A stretch of 64,000 nt of DNA. Origin: Hydrogenophaga sp. (GTDB lineage: Bacteria > Pseudomonadota > Gammaproteobacteria > Burkholderiales > Burkholderiaceae_C). Below, one piece after another: positions 43,865-52,142 of the stretch; within the stretch, counting starts at the first letter, position 1, and each line of letters opens with the position of its first letter. Location of the stretch: NCBI RefSeq assembly GCF_019635465.1, contig NZ_JAHBZK010000003.1, forward strand, positions 62,001 to 126,000. Reading direction: 5' to 3'. Below the pieces are notes generated by a model. That model was not told where the DNA came from, ran no database searches, and saw nothing but the letters and a program-made list of their open reading frames with translations. A program made the position numbers and the translations under genes.

Positions 43865-43995
43865 GGGGCGCGATTGTGGCCGATGCCACGGCGCACGCGA
43901 CCCCGCAGCCGCCACGGACAGTGCCTTGGTGGGACAATCGCGGGCTTGCCCGCGCCAGCCCTGCCTTGGCGGCGTGGCCCCCGGAGCGCTTTGCC

Positions 43996-45948
43996 ATGTT
44001 GTACCCCCAGGAATTCGACGTCATCGTTGTCGGCGGCGGCCATGCCGGCACCGAAGCCGCGTTGGCCGCTGCCCGCATGGGCTGCGCCACGTTGCTGCTC
44101 ACCCACAACATCGAGACGCTGGGGCAGATGAGCTGCAACCCCAGCATCGGCGGCATCGGCAAGGGGCACCTGGTCAAGGAGGTCGATGCGCTGGGCGGTG
44201 CCATGGCGCTGGCCACCGACGAAGGCGGCATCCAGTTCCGAATCCTCAACGGCAGCAAGGGGCCGGCGGTGCGCGCCACCCGTGCCCAGGCCGATCGCGT
44301 GCTCTACAAGGCCGCGATCCGGCGCATGCTGGAAAACCAGCCCAAGCTGTGGCTGTTCCAGCAGGCGGTGGACGACCTGATGGTCGAGGGTGACCGGGTG
44401 GTGGGCGCCGTCACGCAGGTGGGCATCCGTTTCCGCTCGCGCACCGTGGTGCTCACGGCGGGTACCTTCCTGGACGGCAAGATCCACGTGGGCTTGAACA
44501 ACTACAGCGCGGGCCGCGCGGGCGATCCGCCGGCGGTGTCGCTCTCGGCCCGGTTGAAAGAGTTGCAACTGCCCCAGGGGCGGCTCAAGACCGGCACCCC
44601 ACCGCGGCTGGACGGGCGGTCCATCGACTGGAGCCGCTGCACCGAACAACCCGGTGACCTGGACCCGGTGCCGGTGTTCAGCTTTCTGGGGCGGGCCGAC
44701 ATGCACCCGCGCCAGGTGCCGTGCTGGATCACCCACACCAATGAGCGCACCCACGAGATCATCCGCAGCGGCTTCGACCGCAGCCCGATGTTTACCGGCA
44801 AGATCGAAGGCGTCGGCCCGCGCTACTGCCCCAGTGTGGAAGACAAGATCAACCGCTTCGCCGACAAGGACAGCCACCAGATCTTTCTGGAGCCCGAGGG
44901 CCTGACCACGCACGAGGTCTACCCCAACGGCATTTCCACCAGCCTTCCGTTCGACATTCAGTACGCGCTGGTGCGCAGCATGGCCGGCCTGGAGAACGCC
45001 CACATCCTGCGTCCGGGCTACGCCATCGAGTACGACTACTTCGACCCGCGCTCGCTCAAGCGCAGCTTCGAGACGCGCCAGATCGGCGGCCTGTTCTTTG
45101 CCGGGCAGATCAACGGCACCACCGGCTACGAAGAGGCAGCGGCCCAGGGCCTGTTTGCCGGTGTCAACGCGGCGCTGCAGTGCCGGGGCGAGGACGCCTG
45201 GGTGCCGTCGCGCGATCAGGCCTACCTCGGTGTGCTGGTCGACGACCTGGTCACCCAGGGCGTGACCGAGCCGTACCGCATGTTCACCAGCCGGGCGGAG
45301 TTCCGCCTGCAGCTGCGCGAGGACAACGCCGACATGCGCCTGACCGAGGACGGCCGGCGCCTGGGGCTGGTGGACGATGTCCGCTGGGACGCGTTCTGCC
45401 GCAAGCGCGATGCGGTTTCACGTGAAACCGAGCGGCTCAAATCGACCTGGGTCAACCCGCGCAACCTGCCGGCCAGCGAGAGCGAGCGGGTGCTGGGCAA
45501 AGCGATCGATCACGAGCACAACCTGTTCGACCTGTTGCGGCGACCCGGCGTGGGCTACGCGGCCCTCACCGGCATGAGCGACGGCGCCTTCGTGAGCTCG
45601 GCGGTTTCACGTGAAACCCTGGGCGAACTGACCGATGCGGTGATCGAGCAGGTAGAAATTGCGGCCAAGTACAGCGGCTACATTGATCGGCAAAAGGCGG
45701 AGGTCGAGCGCGCCGCCAGCTTCGAGCACCTGCGTCTGCCCGCCGACATCGATTACCTGAAGGTGACCTCGCTGTCGTTCGAGGCTCGCCAGAAGCTGGA
45801 CCGCCACCGCCCCGAAACCCTGGGCCAGGCGGCTCGCATCTCGGGCATCACCCCGGCCAGCATTTCGCTGCTGCTGATCCACCTCAAGAAGGGCGGGTTC
45901 AAGGGCTTTGCGACCGTCAAGTCGGTCCCCGAGGCGGCGGCCTCATGA
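43996..45948 (+). CDS. mnmG: tRNA uridine-5-carboxymethylaminomethyl(34) synthesis enzyme MnmG (GidA)
   Basis: FAD-dependent enzyme of 650 aa that, with MnmE, installs cmnm5U at the tRNA wobble position. FAD motif [20 protein letters not shown], then [20 protein letters not shown], and [33 protein letters not shown]-type sequence ([20 protein letters not shown]) and the C-terminal helical MnmE-binding domain are present. Two perfect parS-like palindromes (45414-45429, 45603-45618) lie within the coding sequence. The stop overlaps rsmG by 4 nt. Confidence 0.97.
   Translation: MLYPQEFDVIVVGGGHAGTEAALAAARMGCATLLLTHNIETLGQMSCNPSIGGIGKGHLVKEVDALGGAMALATDEGGIQFRILNGSKGPAVRATRAQADRVLYKAAIRRMLENQPKLWLFQQAVDDLMVEGDRVVGAVTQVGIRFRSRTVVLTAGTFLDGKIHVGLNNYSAGRAGDPPAVSLSARLKELQLPQGRLKTGTPPRLDGRSIDWSRCTEQPGDLDPVPVFSFLGRADMHPRQVPCWITHTNERTHEIIRSGFDRSPMFTGKIEGVGPRYCPSVEDKINRFADKDSHQIFLEPEGLTTHEVYPNGISTSLPFDIQYALVRSMAGLENAHILRPGYAIEYDYFDPRSLKRSFETRQIGGLFFAGQINGTTGYEEAAAQGLFAGVNAALQCRGEDAWVPSRDQAYLGVLVDDLVTQGVTEPYRMFTSRAEFRLQLREDNADMRLTEDGRRLGLVDDVRWDAFCRKRDAVSRETERLKSTWVNPRNLPASESERVLGKAIDHEHNLFDLLRRPGVGYAALTGMSDGAFVSSAVSRETLGELTDAVIEQVEIAAKYSGYIDRQKAEVERAASFEHLRLPADIDYLKVTSLSFEARQKLDRHRPETLGQAARISGITPASISLLLIHLKKGGFKGFATVKSVPEAAAS
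45413..45430. promoter_or_regulatory. parS: parS-like site 1 (inside mnmG)
   Basis: CGGTTTCACGTGAAACCG is a perfect 18-bp palindrome with the 14-bp core GTTTCACGTGAAAC of chromosomal parS sites. It should be bound by the ParB encoded at 48662-49579. Confidence 0.88.
45603..45618. promoter_or_regulatory. parS: parS-like site 2 (inside mnmG)
   Basis: GGTTTCACGTGAAACC, a perfect 16-bp palindrome identical to the core of site 1, 189 bp downstream of it. Confidence 0.88.
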
Positions 45949-46631
45949 CCCAGAACTCCCTGCAACAGGCCCTGCGCCGTGAGCTGGAAGCCGAACTGCG
46001 GGTCGGTTTGCGCGCACTCGACCTGCACCTGGACGACGCCCAGGTCAACCTGCTGCTGGATTACCTGGCGCTGATTGACAAGTGGACCCAGGTCTACAAC
46101 CTGACGGCGGTGCGCGAGCCAGGCGAAATGCTGAGCCACCATTTGCTCGACAGTCTGGCGGTGGTGGGCCCCCTGGTGCGCGAGACCGACGGACGCCCGG
46201 TGCGTTTGCTGGACGTGGGGTCCGGCGCCGGGCTGCCGGGCGTGGTCATCGCCATCGCATGCCCGCAGATCGAGGTGGTCTGCGTGGACACGGTGGCCAA
46301 GAAGGCGGCCTTCATCCAGCAGGTGGCGTCGACCCTGGCCCTGGTCAATCTCGAAGGTTTGCATGCCCGGGTCGAGACGCTGGACCGCCATCGGGGTCAT
46401 GGCTACGACGTGATCACCTCCCGTGCCTTTGCCTCGCTGGTTGACTTCACCACCTGGTCGCGCGGCGCCCTACAGACTGGGGGTGTCTGGATGGCACTTA
46501 AAGGCAAGCACCCGCAGGCCGAACTGCTGGCCCTGCCGCCGGCGGTGGATGTGTTTCACGTGGAACCGATCGCCGTGCCGGGCCTGGACGCCGACCGCTG
46601 CATCGTCTGGATGCGCGAACGCCTGGCCTGA
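45945..46631 (+). CDS. rsmG: 16S rRNA (guanine(527)-N7)-methyltransferase RsmG (GidB)
   Basis: SAM-dependent methyltransferase of 228 aa modifying G527 of 16S rRNA. The RsmG entry [23 protein letters not shown] motif [20 protein letters not shown] and the later [11 protein letters not shown] are standard. It starts 4 nt inside mnmG. A near-perfect parS (46552-46567) lies in its 3' part. Confidence 0.96.
   Translation: MTQNSLQQALRRELEAELRVGLRALDLHLDDAQVNLLLDYLALIDKWTQVYNLTAVREPGEMLSHHLLDSLAVVGPLVRETDGRPVRLLDVGSGAGLPGVVIAIACPQIEVVCVDTVAKKAAFIQQVASTLALVNLEGLHARVETLDRHRGHGYDVITSRAFASLVDFTTWSRGALQTGGVWMALKGKHPQAELLALPPAVDVFHVEPIAVPGLDADRCIVWMRERLA
46552..46567. promoter_or_regulatory. parS: parS-like site 3 (inside rsmG)
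   Basis: TGTTTCACGTGGAACC: matches the parS consensus TGTTTCACGTGAAACA except for two positions in the right arm. Confidence 0.75.
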
Positions 46632-46705
46632 TTCGCGCCTGGCCGACCCCGTGGATGCGGGGCCGTCACGTACACTCGACCCCTCGTTTTTCGGGGTCAC
46701 ACACC

Positions 46706-47320
46706 ATGTTCGGCATTGCGGATTACGGCGCGTTTGTCGCCGCCATCGTCCTGTTCCTGGCCATCCCAGGGCCGGGCAATCTGGCCTTGATCACCTCCAC
46801 GGGCAAGGGCGGCATCCGCGGTGGTCTGGCGGCCACGTTCGGCGTCATCGCTGGTGACCAGGTGCTGATGTGGGCCGCGGTGGCTGGTGTTGCCGCCTTG
46901 CTGGCCGCCACCCCGGCCCTGTTCGGGGCGGTGCAGTGGCTGGGGGCGGCCTACCTGGCCTGGCTCGGCTGGAAGATGCTGACCGCCAAACCGGGCGATG
47001 CCCCGGTCATCCAGATCCAACCGCGCCACTACTTCCGCCAAGCCGCAGCCATCACCTTGCTCAACCCCAAGGCCATCGTGTTCTACATGGCCTTCTTCCC
47101 GCTGTTTGTGGACCCGGTGCGCCACCAGGGGCTGATCACCTTTGGCGCCATGGCCGCCACCATCGCGGCGCTGACCTTTCTGTACGGGCTGGGCATGACC
47201 TTGCTGGTGCATTTCCTGGCAGAGCGCTTGCGTGCGAACCCGGTGATCGGCCGCACGCTTGAAAAGCTGGCCGGGGTGTTTCTCATCGGGTTCGGCGTCA
47301 AGCTGGCCCTCAGCAAGTAA
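46706..47320 (+). CDS. LysE family translocator
   Basis: Inner-membrane exporter of 204 aa with six hydrophobic segments. The N-terminus FLAIPGPGNLALITSTGKGG and the mid-protein LLNPKAIVFYMAFFPLFVDP are typical LysE/RhtB motifs. The substrate is unknown. It lies between rsmG and parA on the same strand, 74 nt after rsmG and 6 nt before parA. ATG 46706 starts the first helix; the upstream frame has no homologous sequence. Confidence 0.87.
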   Translation: MFGIADYGAFVAAIVLFLAIPGPGNLALITSTGKGGIRGGLAATFGVIAGDQVLMWAAVAGVAALLAATPALFGAVQWLGAAYLAWLGWKMLTAKPGDAPVIQIQPRHYFRQAAAITLLNPKAIVFYMAFFPLFVDPVRHQGLITFGAMAATIAALTFLYGLGMTLLVHFLAERLRANPVIGRTLEKLAGVFLIGFGVKLALSK

Positions 47321-47326
47321 ACCAGC

Positions 47327-48097
47327 ATGGCAAAAATATTCTGCGTGGCCAACCAGAAGGGTGGCGTTGGCAAGACCACCACCACCGTCAACCTGGCGGC
47401 GGGCTTGGCCAAGGTGGGGCAGCGGGTGCTCATGGTCGACCTCGATCCGCAGGGCAACGCCACCATGGGCTCCGGGGTGGACAAGCGCGCCATGCAGCTC
47501 TCGGTCTACGACGTGCTGCTGGAGTCGGCCTCGGTGAATGAGGCGGCGGTGTTCTCGGAGAAGTGCGGCTACCACGTGCTGGGCGCCAACCGCGAACTGG
47601 CGGGCGCCGAGGTGGAACTGGTCGAGGTCGAGCGACGCGAGCGCCGGCTCAAGCAAGCGCTGGCCGCCGTGGCGGACCAGTTCGACTTCGTGCTCATCGA
47701 CTGCCCGCCCAGCCTGAGCATGCTCACCCTCAACGGCCTGTGTTCGGCCCATGGCGTGATCGTGCCCATGCAGTGCGAATACTTTGCGCTCGAAGGCCTG
47801 ACCGATCTGGTCAACACCATCAAGCAGGTGCATGCCAACCTCAACAAGGACCTGCAGATCATTGGCCTGCTGCGCGTCATGTTCGACCCCCGCATCACCT
47901 TGCAGCAGCAGGTGAGCGATCAGCTCAAAGCGCACTTTGCCGACAAGGTGTTCGACACCGTGATCCCGCGCAACGTGCGACTGGCCGAAGCGCCCAGCTA
48001 TGGCTTGCCCGGCGTGGTGTTCGACCCGTCCGCGCGCGGCAGCCAGGCCTTCGTTGCCTTCGCCGAGGAGATGGTCCAGCGCATCAAGCGCATGTGA
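47327..48097 (+). CDS. parA: chromosome partitioning ATPase ParA (Soj)
   Basis: Cytoplasmic Walker-type ATPase of 256 aa acting with ParB-parS in origin segregation. Deviant Walker [20 protein letters not shown] at residues 9-27, Walker A' LMVDLDPQGNATMGSG, and DCPPSLSMLTLNGL. It lacks the N-terminal HTH of plasmid type Ia ParA, fitting chromosomal Soj. A parS site lies 12 nt after its stop, at the start of the next gene. Confidence 0.95.
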   Translation: MAKIFCVANQKGGVGKTTTTVNLAAGLAKVGQRVLMVDLDPQGNATMGSGVDKRAMQLSVYDVLLESASVNEAAVFSEKCGYHVLGANRELAGAEVELVEVERRERRLKQALAAVADQFDFVLIDCPPSLSMLTLNGLCSAHGVIVPMQCEYFALEGLTDLVNTIKQVHANLNKDLQIIGLLRVMFDPRITLQQQVSDQLKAHFADKVFDTVIPRNVRLAEAPSYGLPGVVFDPSARGSQAFVAFAEEMVQRIKRM

Positions 48098-48108
48098 GGG
48101 CAGGGGGC

Positions 48109-48124
48109 TGTTCCACGTGAAACC
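48109..48124. promoter_or_regulatory. parS: parS-like site 4, overlapping a start codon
   Basis: TGTTCCACGTGAAACC: one arm mismatch from TGTTTCACGTGAAAC. The GTG at 48117-48119 inside the site is the probable start of the hydrolase gene between parA and parB, so ParB binding would cover its initiation region. Confidence 0.8.
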
Positions 48125-48662
48125 ACAGAACGTCCTCATCCTGCCCGGCTGGCAGAACAGCGGCCCCGAGCACTGGCAAAGTCGCTGGGAGCGCAGCCAC
48201 GGCTACCACCGGGTGCAGCAGCACGACTGGATGCAACCCAGGCGTGGCGACTGGATGGCGCGGCTCGAAGACGAAGTGCTGGCCGCCGAAGGCCCGGTGG
48301 TGCTGCTGGCGCACAGCCTGGGCTGCATCCTGACGGCCGCCTGGGCGGCCCATTCGCAGAATACCCACCGCGTGCGCGGCGCCTTGCTGGTCGCCCCCGG
48401 CGACCCGGAGCGCGAAGAGCTTCAACCCCTGTTGCCGTCCTGGTCGCCCATCGTGCGCCAGCGACTGCCGTTCCCGGCGGTGCTGGTGGGCAGCCGCGAC
48501 GACCCCTATTGCGGCTTCGACCGCGCGCAAGGCCTGGCCACCGACTGGGGCGCCCGCTTCATTGACCTGGGGCAGGCCGGCCATATCAACGCCGACTCCG
48601 GCCTGGGCGACTGGCCGCAAGGCCACGCCTGGCTCACCGAACTCATGAAAGAACCCCGCTGA
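48117..48662 (+). CDS. alpha/beta hydrolase, RBBP9/YdeN family
   Basis: Small serine-hydrolase-like protein of 181 aa, MKPQNVLILPGWQNSGPEHW at the N-terminus. The nucleophile elbow is LLAHSLGC, the acid lies in SRDDPYCGF and the His in GQAGHINADSGLGD, the usual RBBP9/YdeN triad order. The substrate is unknown. The GTG start lies inside parS site 4; no ATG suits. It is placed between parA and parB and touches the parB start (TGATG), so it is co-expressed with the partition proteins. Confidence 0.85.
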   Translation: MKPQNVLILPGWQNSGPEHWQSRWERSHGYHRVQQHDWMQPRRGDWMARLEDEVLAAEGPVVLLAHSLGCILTAAWAAHSQNTHRVRGALLVAPGDPEREELQPLLPSWSPIVRQRLPFPAVLVGSRDDPYCGFDRAQGLATDWGARFIDLGQAGHINADSGLGDWPQGHAWLTELMKEPR

Positions 48663-49579
48663 TGGTGAACAAAAAACCCAAGGGACTGGGCCGCGGCCTG
48701 GAGGCCTTGCTCGGCCCCAAGGTCGAAGACAAACCCGCGCAGGAAGCCGCGGCCGGCGCGCCGTCGACGCTGGCGCTCGACGAGCTGGTGGCGGGGCAGT
48801 ACCAACCGCGCACCCGCATGGACGAGGGCGCGCTGTACGAACTGGCCGAGAGCATCAAGGCGCAGGGGATCATGCAACCGATCCTGGTCCGCAAGCTCAC
48901 CAGCGGCCCGAACGCCGGCAAGCACGAAATCATCGCCGGCGAACGCCGCTTTCGCGCCTCGAAACTGGCCGGCCTGAGCGAGGTGCCGGTGCTGGTGCGC
49001 GAGGTGCCCGACGAGTCGGCAGCGGCCATGGCCCTGATCGAAAACATCCAGCGCGAAGACCTCAACCCGCTGGAAGAGGCTCACGGCCTGCAACGTCTGG
49101 TGAAAGAGTTTGGGCTCACTCACGAACAGGCTGCGCAAGCGGTGGGGCGCTCACGCAGCGCAGCCAGCAACCTGCTGCGCCTGCTGCAACTGGCCGACCC
49201 GGTGCAGACCATGCTGATGGCCGGCGACCTCGACATGGGCCATGCGCGCGCGCTGCTGCCGCTGGACAAGGCCACCCAGATCACCGCGGCCAACCAGATC
49301 GCCACCAAGCAGTACTCGGTGCGCGAGGCCGAGAACCTCGTCAAGAAGCTGGCCGCCGAATTTGCCCTGTCGCCGCAAAAGCCGCGCAAGGAGAAGTCGC
49401 GCGACGTGCGCCGGGTCGAAGAAGAACTGGCCGACCTGCTGACCGCCGAGGTCGAGGTGCGCGTGAAGAAGCGCGTCAAGCGCCACGGGCGTGTTGAAGA
49501 GATGGGCGAGCTGGCCATCCAGTTCGGCTCGCTCGAAGCCCTCAACGGGATCATCGAACGGCTGCGCGGGGGCGCCTGA
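48662..49579 (+). CDS. parB: chromosome partitioning protein ParB (Spo0J)
   Basis: parS-binding CTP-switch protein of 305 aa. N-terminal basic KKPKGLGRGLEALLG, then the ParB/Srx domain with QYQPRTRMDEGALYELAESI and HEIIAGERRFRASKLAGL (the GERRxRA CTP motif). HTH follows: LTHEQAAQAVGRSRSAASNL. A C-terminal dimer domain closes it. It is translated from an ATG overlapping the hydrolase stop. Its likely sites are the four parS palindromes at 45.4-48.1 kb. Confidence 0.96.
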   Translation: MVNKKPKGLGRGLEALLGPKVEDKPAQEAAAGAPSTLALDELVAGQYQPRTRMDEGALYELAESIKAQGIMQPILVRKLTSGPNAGKHEIIAGERRFRASKLAGLSEVPVLVREVPDESAAAMALIENIQREDLNPLEEAHGLQRLVKEFGLTHEQAAQAVGRSRSAASNLLRLLQLADPVQTMLMAGDLDMGHARALLPLDKATQITAANQIATKQYSVREAENLVKKLAAEFALSPQKPRKEKSRDVRRVEEELADLLTAEVEVRVKKRVKRHGRVEEMGELAIQFGSLEALNGIIERLRGGA

Positions 49580-49593
49580 GCGTGGCCTGGCCA

Positions 49594-49607
49594 GTGACTG
49601 CGGTCAC
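49594..49607. promoter_or_regulatory. GTGACTGCGGTCAC palindrome (site D)
   Basis: Arms GTGAC / GTCAC around TGCG, 53 bp upstream of the response-regulator start (49661). Flanked by CCA...ATGG, which extends the symmetry. Same motif as sites A, B, C and E. Confidence 0.55.
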
Positions 49608-49660
49608 ATGGCGGGGCGGCGCATCGCCCTAAGCTTGGCGCGCACACCACACCTTGCGCC

Positions 49661-50281
49661 ATGAAGCGGACCATTCTGTCCATCGATGACCATGCGCTGA
49701 TCCGCCTTGGCCTGCGCCTGGCGCTGACACAGCGCTTCGAAAACCGTTTCGCGCTGGCCGAAGCGACGGACCTCGAGGGCGGCCTGCAGCAGATGCGGGA
49801 CCACCCCGAAGACGTGGCCCTCGTGATCCTTGACCTGCAGCTGGGCGATGCGCGCGGCCTCGGTGGCCTGCAACTGATGCGCGAACACCACCCCGAGGTG
49901 CCGGTGGTGGTGCTGTCCGCCTCGCGAGACCAACGGGTGCAGGACGAGGCGCGCGCCCTGGGCGCCAGCGACTATGTGTGCAAGACCGGTGACGGCACGG
50001 AGCTTGAGCGCCTGATGCGCGCGGTGGAGCGCATCACCAGTTCCGATGCCCTGCCGCAGGCGCCGCGCCGACCCACGCGGCGCGCCCTGGGCGTCTATGA
50101 GGACCGGCTGGGCAAACGTCAGGTGCAGGTACTGGAGCTGATACTGGCCGGCCACGACAACCAGGCCATCGTCTGGGAAACGGGTCTGACACTGGGCTCG
50201 GTGAAGAACTGCGTGTCGTCGATCTTCCTGGTCTTCAACGTGCGCTCCCGTGCCGAGCTGATCGGCTTGTTTGCGGGCTGA
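49661..50281 (+). CDS. NarL/FixJ-type response regulator (second copy)
   Basis: Regulator of 206 aa. The receiver has LSIDDHALIRLGLRLAL, phospho-acceptor Asp58 (LVILDLQLGDARG) and Lys108. The C-terminal LuxR-type HTH (LGKRQVQVLELILAGHDNQA and TLGSVKNCVSSIFLVFNVRS) is recognisable but diverged: the usual TxRE entry is LGKRQ, and the recognition-helix His is Cys. It is paired with the hybrid kinase 5 nt downstream and resembles the regulator at 23644-24333. A GTGAC-N4-GTCAC box lies upstream. Confidence 0.87.
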   Translation: MKRTILSIDDHALIRLGLRLALTQRFENRFALAEATDLEGGLQQMRDHPEDVALVILDLQLGDARGLGGLQLMREHHPEVPVVVLSASRDQRVQDEARALGASDYVCKTGDGTELERLMRAVERITSSDALPQAPRRPTRRALGVYEDRLGKRQVQVLELILAGHDNQAIVWETGLTLGSVKNCVSSIFLVFNVRSRAELIGLFAG

Positions 50282-50286
50282 GACCG

Positions 50287-52029
50287 GTGTCGCACGAACT
50301 GCCGGCGGTGCGCCGCGTCAAGCTCGAACTGCTGCTGCAGAAGTTCGGCCCCGGCGCGACCCTGGCGATCCTGCCCTTTGCCACCGCCACGGCCTTGTTC
50401 TTTCAGCACCTGCGCCCCGGACCGCTGGCGGGCGTGTGGCTGGGGGTGTTCTATGTGCTGGCGCTGGTGCGCTTTGTGCACATGCGCGCCATCGTGCGCA
50501 TGGGGCGTCTGGGCGACGACGACATCGAGCCGGTGCTGCGGGTGGTGACGCGCTACATGGTGGTGACCGGTCTGGTCTGGGGTCTGGCGCCGTGGATGAT
50601 CATGCCGCTCGACGACGGGCTCTACAAAGGCTTGATGACGGCCTTGATGCTGGGCGTGGTGTCCACGGCCGGCGCGGTCTACGCCTCGCACCGCCGCACC
50701 ATTGCGGCCGTGCACGTGCCGGCGGCGATCGGGCTGATCACGGCGTTGATCTGGAGCGGCACGGCCCTGGACTGGCTGCTGGTGGTGACCACGGTGGCCT
50801 ACATCGCCACCTCGCGGCGGCTGACCTTCAACCAGGCGGAACTGTTGTCCAGCTCGCTGGCCGCGCGCTTCGAGAACGAGGACCTGGCGCACAAGCTGGC
50901 GCAGCAGGTCGAGCTGGTGGAAGAGGCCAATCGAGAGAAGAGCCGGTTCCTGGCCTCGGCCAGCCACGACCTGCGCCAACCTCTGCACGCCATCTCGCTG
51001 TTCACCTCGGTGCTGCAGGGTGCGGGCCTGGGCGGATCGAACGGCGAGACAGTGAGTCGCCTGGGCCATTCGGTGCGCATGCTCAGCGAATCGCTGGACA
51101 CCATGCTCGATGTCTCACGCCTGGACGCGGGCGCCGTGCAACCGCATTTGCAGGCCATCCGGCTGCATGCGTTGTTCGTGTCGTTGCACAACACCTTCGG
51201 CTTTCGTGCGCAGGAGAAGGGCCTGCAGCTTCGCATGCGTGCGCCGGGTGATCTGGTGGTGAGCAGCGACCCGATGCTGCTGGAACGCTTGCTGGGCAAC
51301 CTGATCGACAACGCCATCAAGTACACCGAGCGGGGCGGGGTGGTGATCGCGGCACGCGCACCGGGTGTGGGTGCCCGAGCGGGCCGGTTGAGGATCGACA
51401 TCGTCGACACCGGTGTCGGCATTGCGCCGCGTTTTCAGAAGCTTGTCTTCGACGAGTACTACCAGGTCGACAACCCGCAGCGCAACCGCACACGGGGCCT
51501 GGGCATCGGGTTGTCGATCGTGCGGCGTCTGTCGGAGCTGTTGGCGCACGAGGTGCAACTGCGATCGCGCCCAGAGCGTGGCACGCGCTTCAGCGTCTGG
51601 GTGCCGCTGGCGCACGCCAGGCCCGATGTGTCGGCCCCCGAGACCGGCATGGACTTTCCCATGGTCGACCGCCGCCGACTGCCCGCACAGGTGCTGGTGC
51701 TCGACGACGAGCCGGACAGTCGCGAGGCCCTGGCCTCCTTGCTCAGGTCTCACGGATGTCTGGTGCAAATGGCCGCTGACGTGGACGAGGCCGAGCGCGC
51801 CTTGCAGCACCACGACGTGCAAGCCGTGGTGGCCGATTTCCGCCTGCCCGGTGAGCGCAACGGGCTGGAGTTCCTGCTGGCCTTGCGCAACACCCGGCCC
51901 GAACTGCAAGGCTTGTTGGTAACGGGTGAAACGCTGCCCGCGCGCATCGCGGCCATCAAGGCCAGCGGTGTGCCCTGCCTGTTCAAGCCGGTGCGCGCCG
52001 AGGCGCTGCTGGCGGCCCTGGTGCGTTGA
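50287..52029 (+). CDS. hybrid sensor histidine kinase with C-terminal receiver domain (second copy)
   Basis: Membrane kinase of 580 aa, GTG start 50287. About six hydrophobic segments lie at residues 25-175. HisKA FLASASHDLRQPLHAISLF has His227; HATPase has NLIDNAIKYTERGG, DTGVGIAPRF and GLGIGLSIVRRL; the receiver domain has VLVLDDEPDSREAL and VVADFRLPGERNG. It matches the 21863-23647 kinase in domain order, in the HDLRQPLHAI box and in the short linker to the receiver, so the two operons look like duplicates. A caspase/CHAT-like lipoprotein gene follows 113 nt downstream. Signal unknown. Confidence 0.9.
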   Translation: MSHELPAVRRVKLELLLQKFGPGATLAILPFATATALFFQHLRPGPLAGVWLGVFYVLALVRFVHMRAIVRMGRLGDDDIEPVLRVVTRYMVVTGLVWGLAPWMIMPLDDGLYKGLMTALMLGVVSTAGAVYASHRRTIAAVHVPAAIGLITALIWSGTALDWLLVVTTVAYIATSRRLTFNQAELLSSSLAARFENEDLAHKLAQQVELVEEANREKSRFLASASHDLRQPLHAISLFTSVLQGAGLGGSNGETVSRLGHSVRMLSESLDTMLDVSRLDAGAVQPHLQAIRLHALFVSLHNTFGFRAQEKGLQLRMRAPGDLVVSSDPMLLERLLGNLIDNAIKYTERGGVVIAARAPGVGARAGRLRIDIVDTGVGIAPRFQKLVFDEYYQVDNPQRNRTRGLGIGLSIVRRLSELLAHEVQLRSRPERGTRFSVWVPLAHARPDVSAPETGMDFPMVDRRRLPAQVLVLDDEPDSREALASLLRSHGCLVQMAADVDEAERALQHHDVQAVVADFRLPGERNGLEFLLALRNTRPELQGLLVTGETLPARIAAIKASGVPCLFKPVRAEALLAALVR

Positions 52030-52057
52030 TTTCGGCTCGTCATAGCCGCCTGGCCAT

Positions 52058-52071
52058 GTGACCCGGGTCAC
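52058..52071. promoter_or_regulatory. GTGACCCGGGTCAC palindrome (site E)
   Basis: Perfect 14-bp palindrome, TGTGA-N6-TCACT with flanks, 71 bp upstream of the lipoprotein gene start (52143) and just after the kinase gene. Same motif as sites A-D. Confidence 0.6.
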
Positions 52072-52142
52072 TTCCCCGTCGCCGGCCCGCTTTTGATACT
52101 TCCCTGCAGTTGTCACATCGCGGCTAGCCGCAGGGAGTTGAG

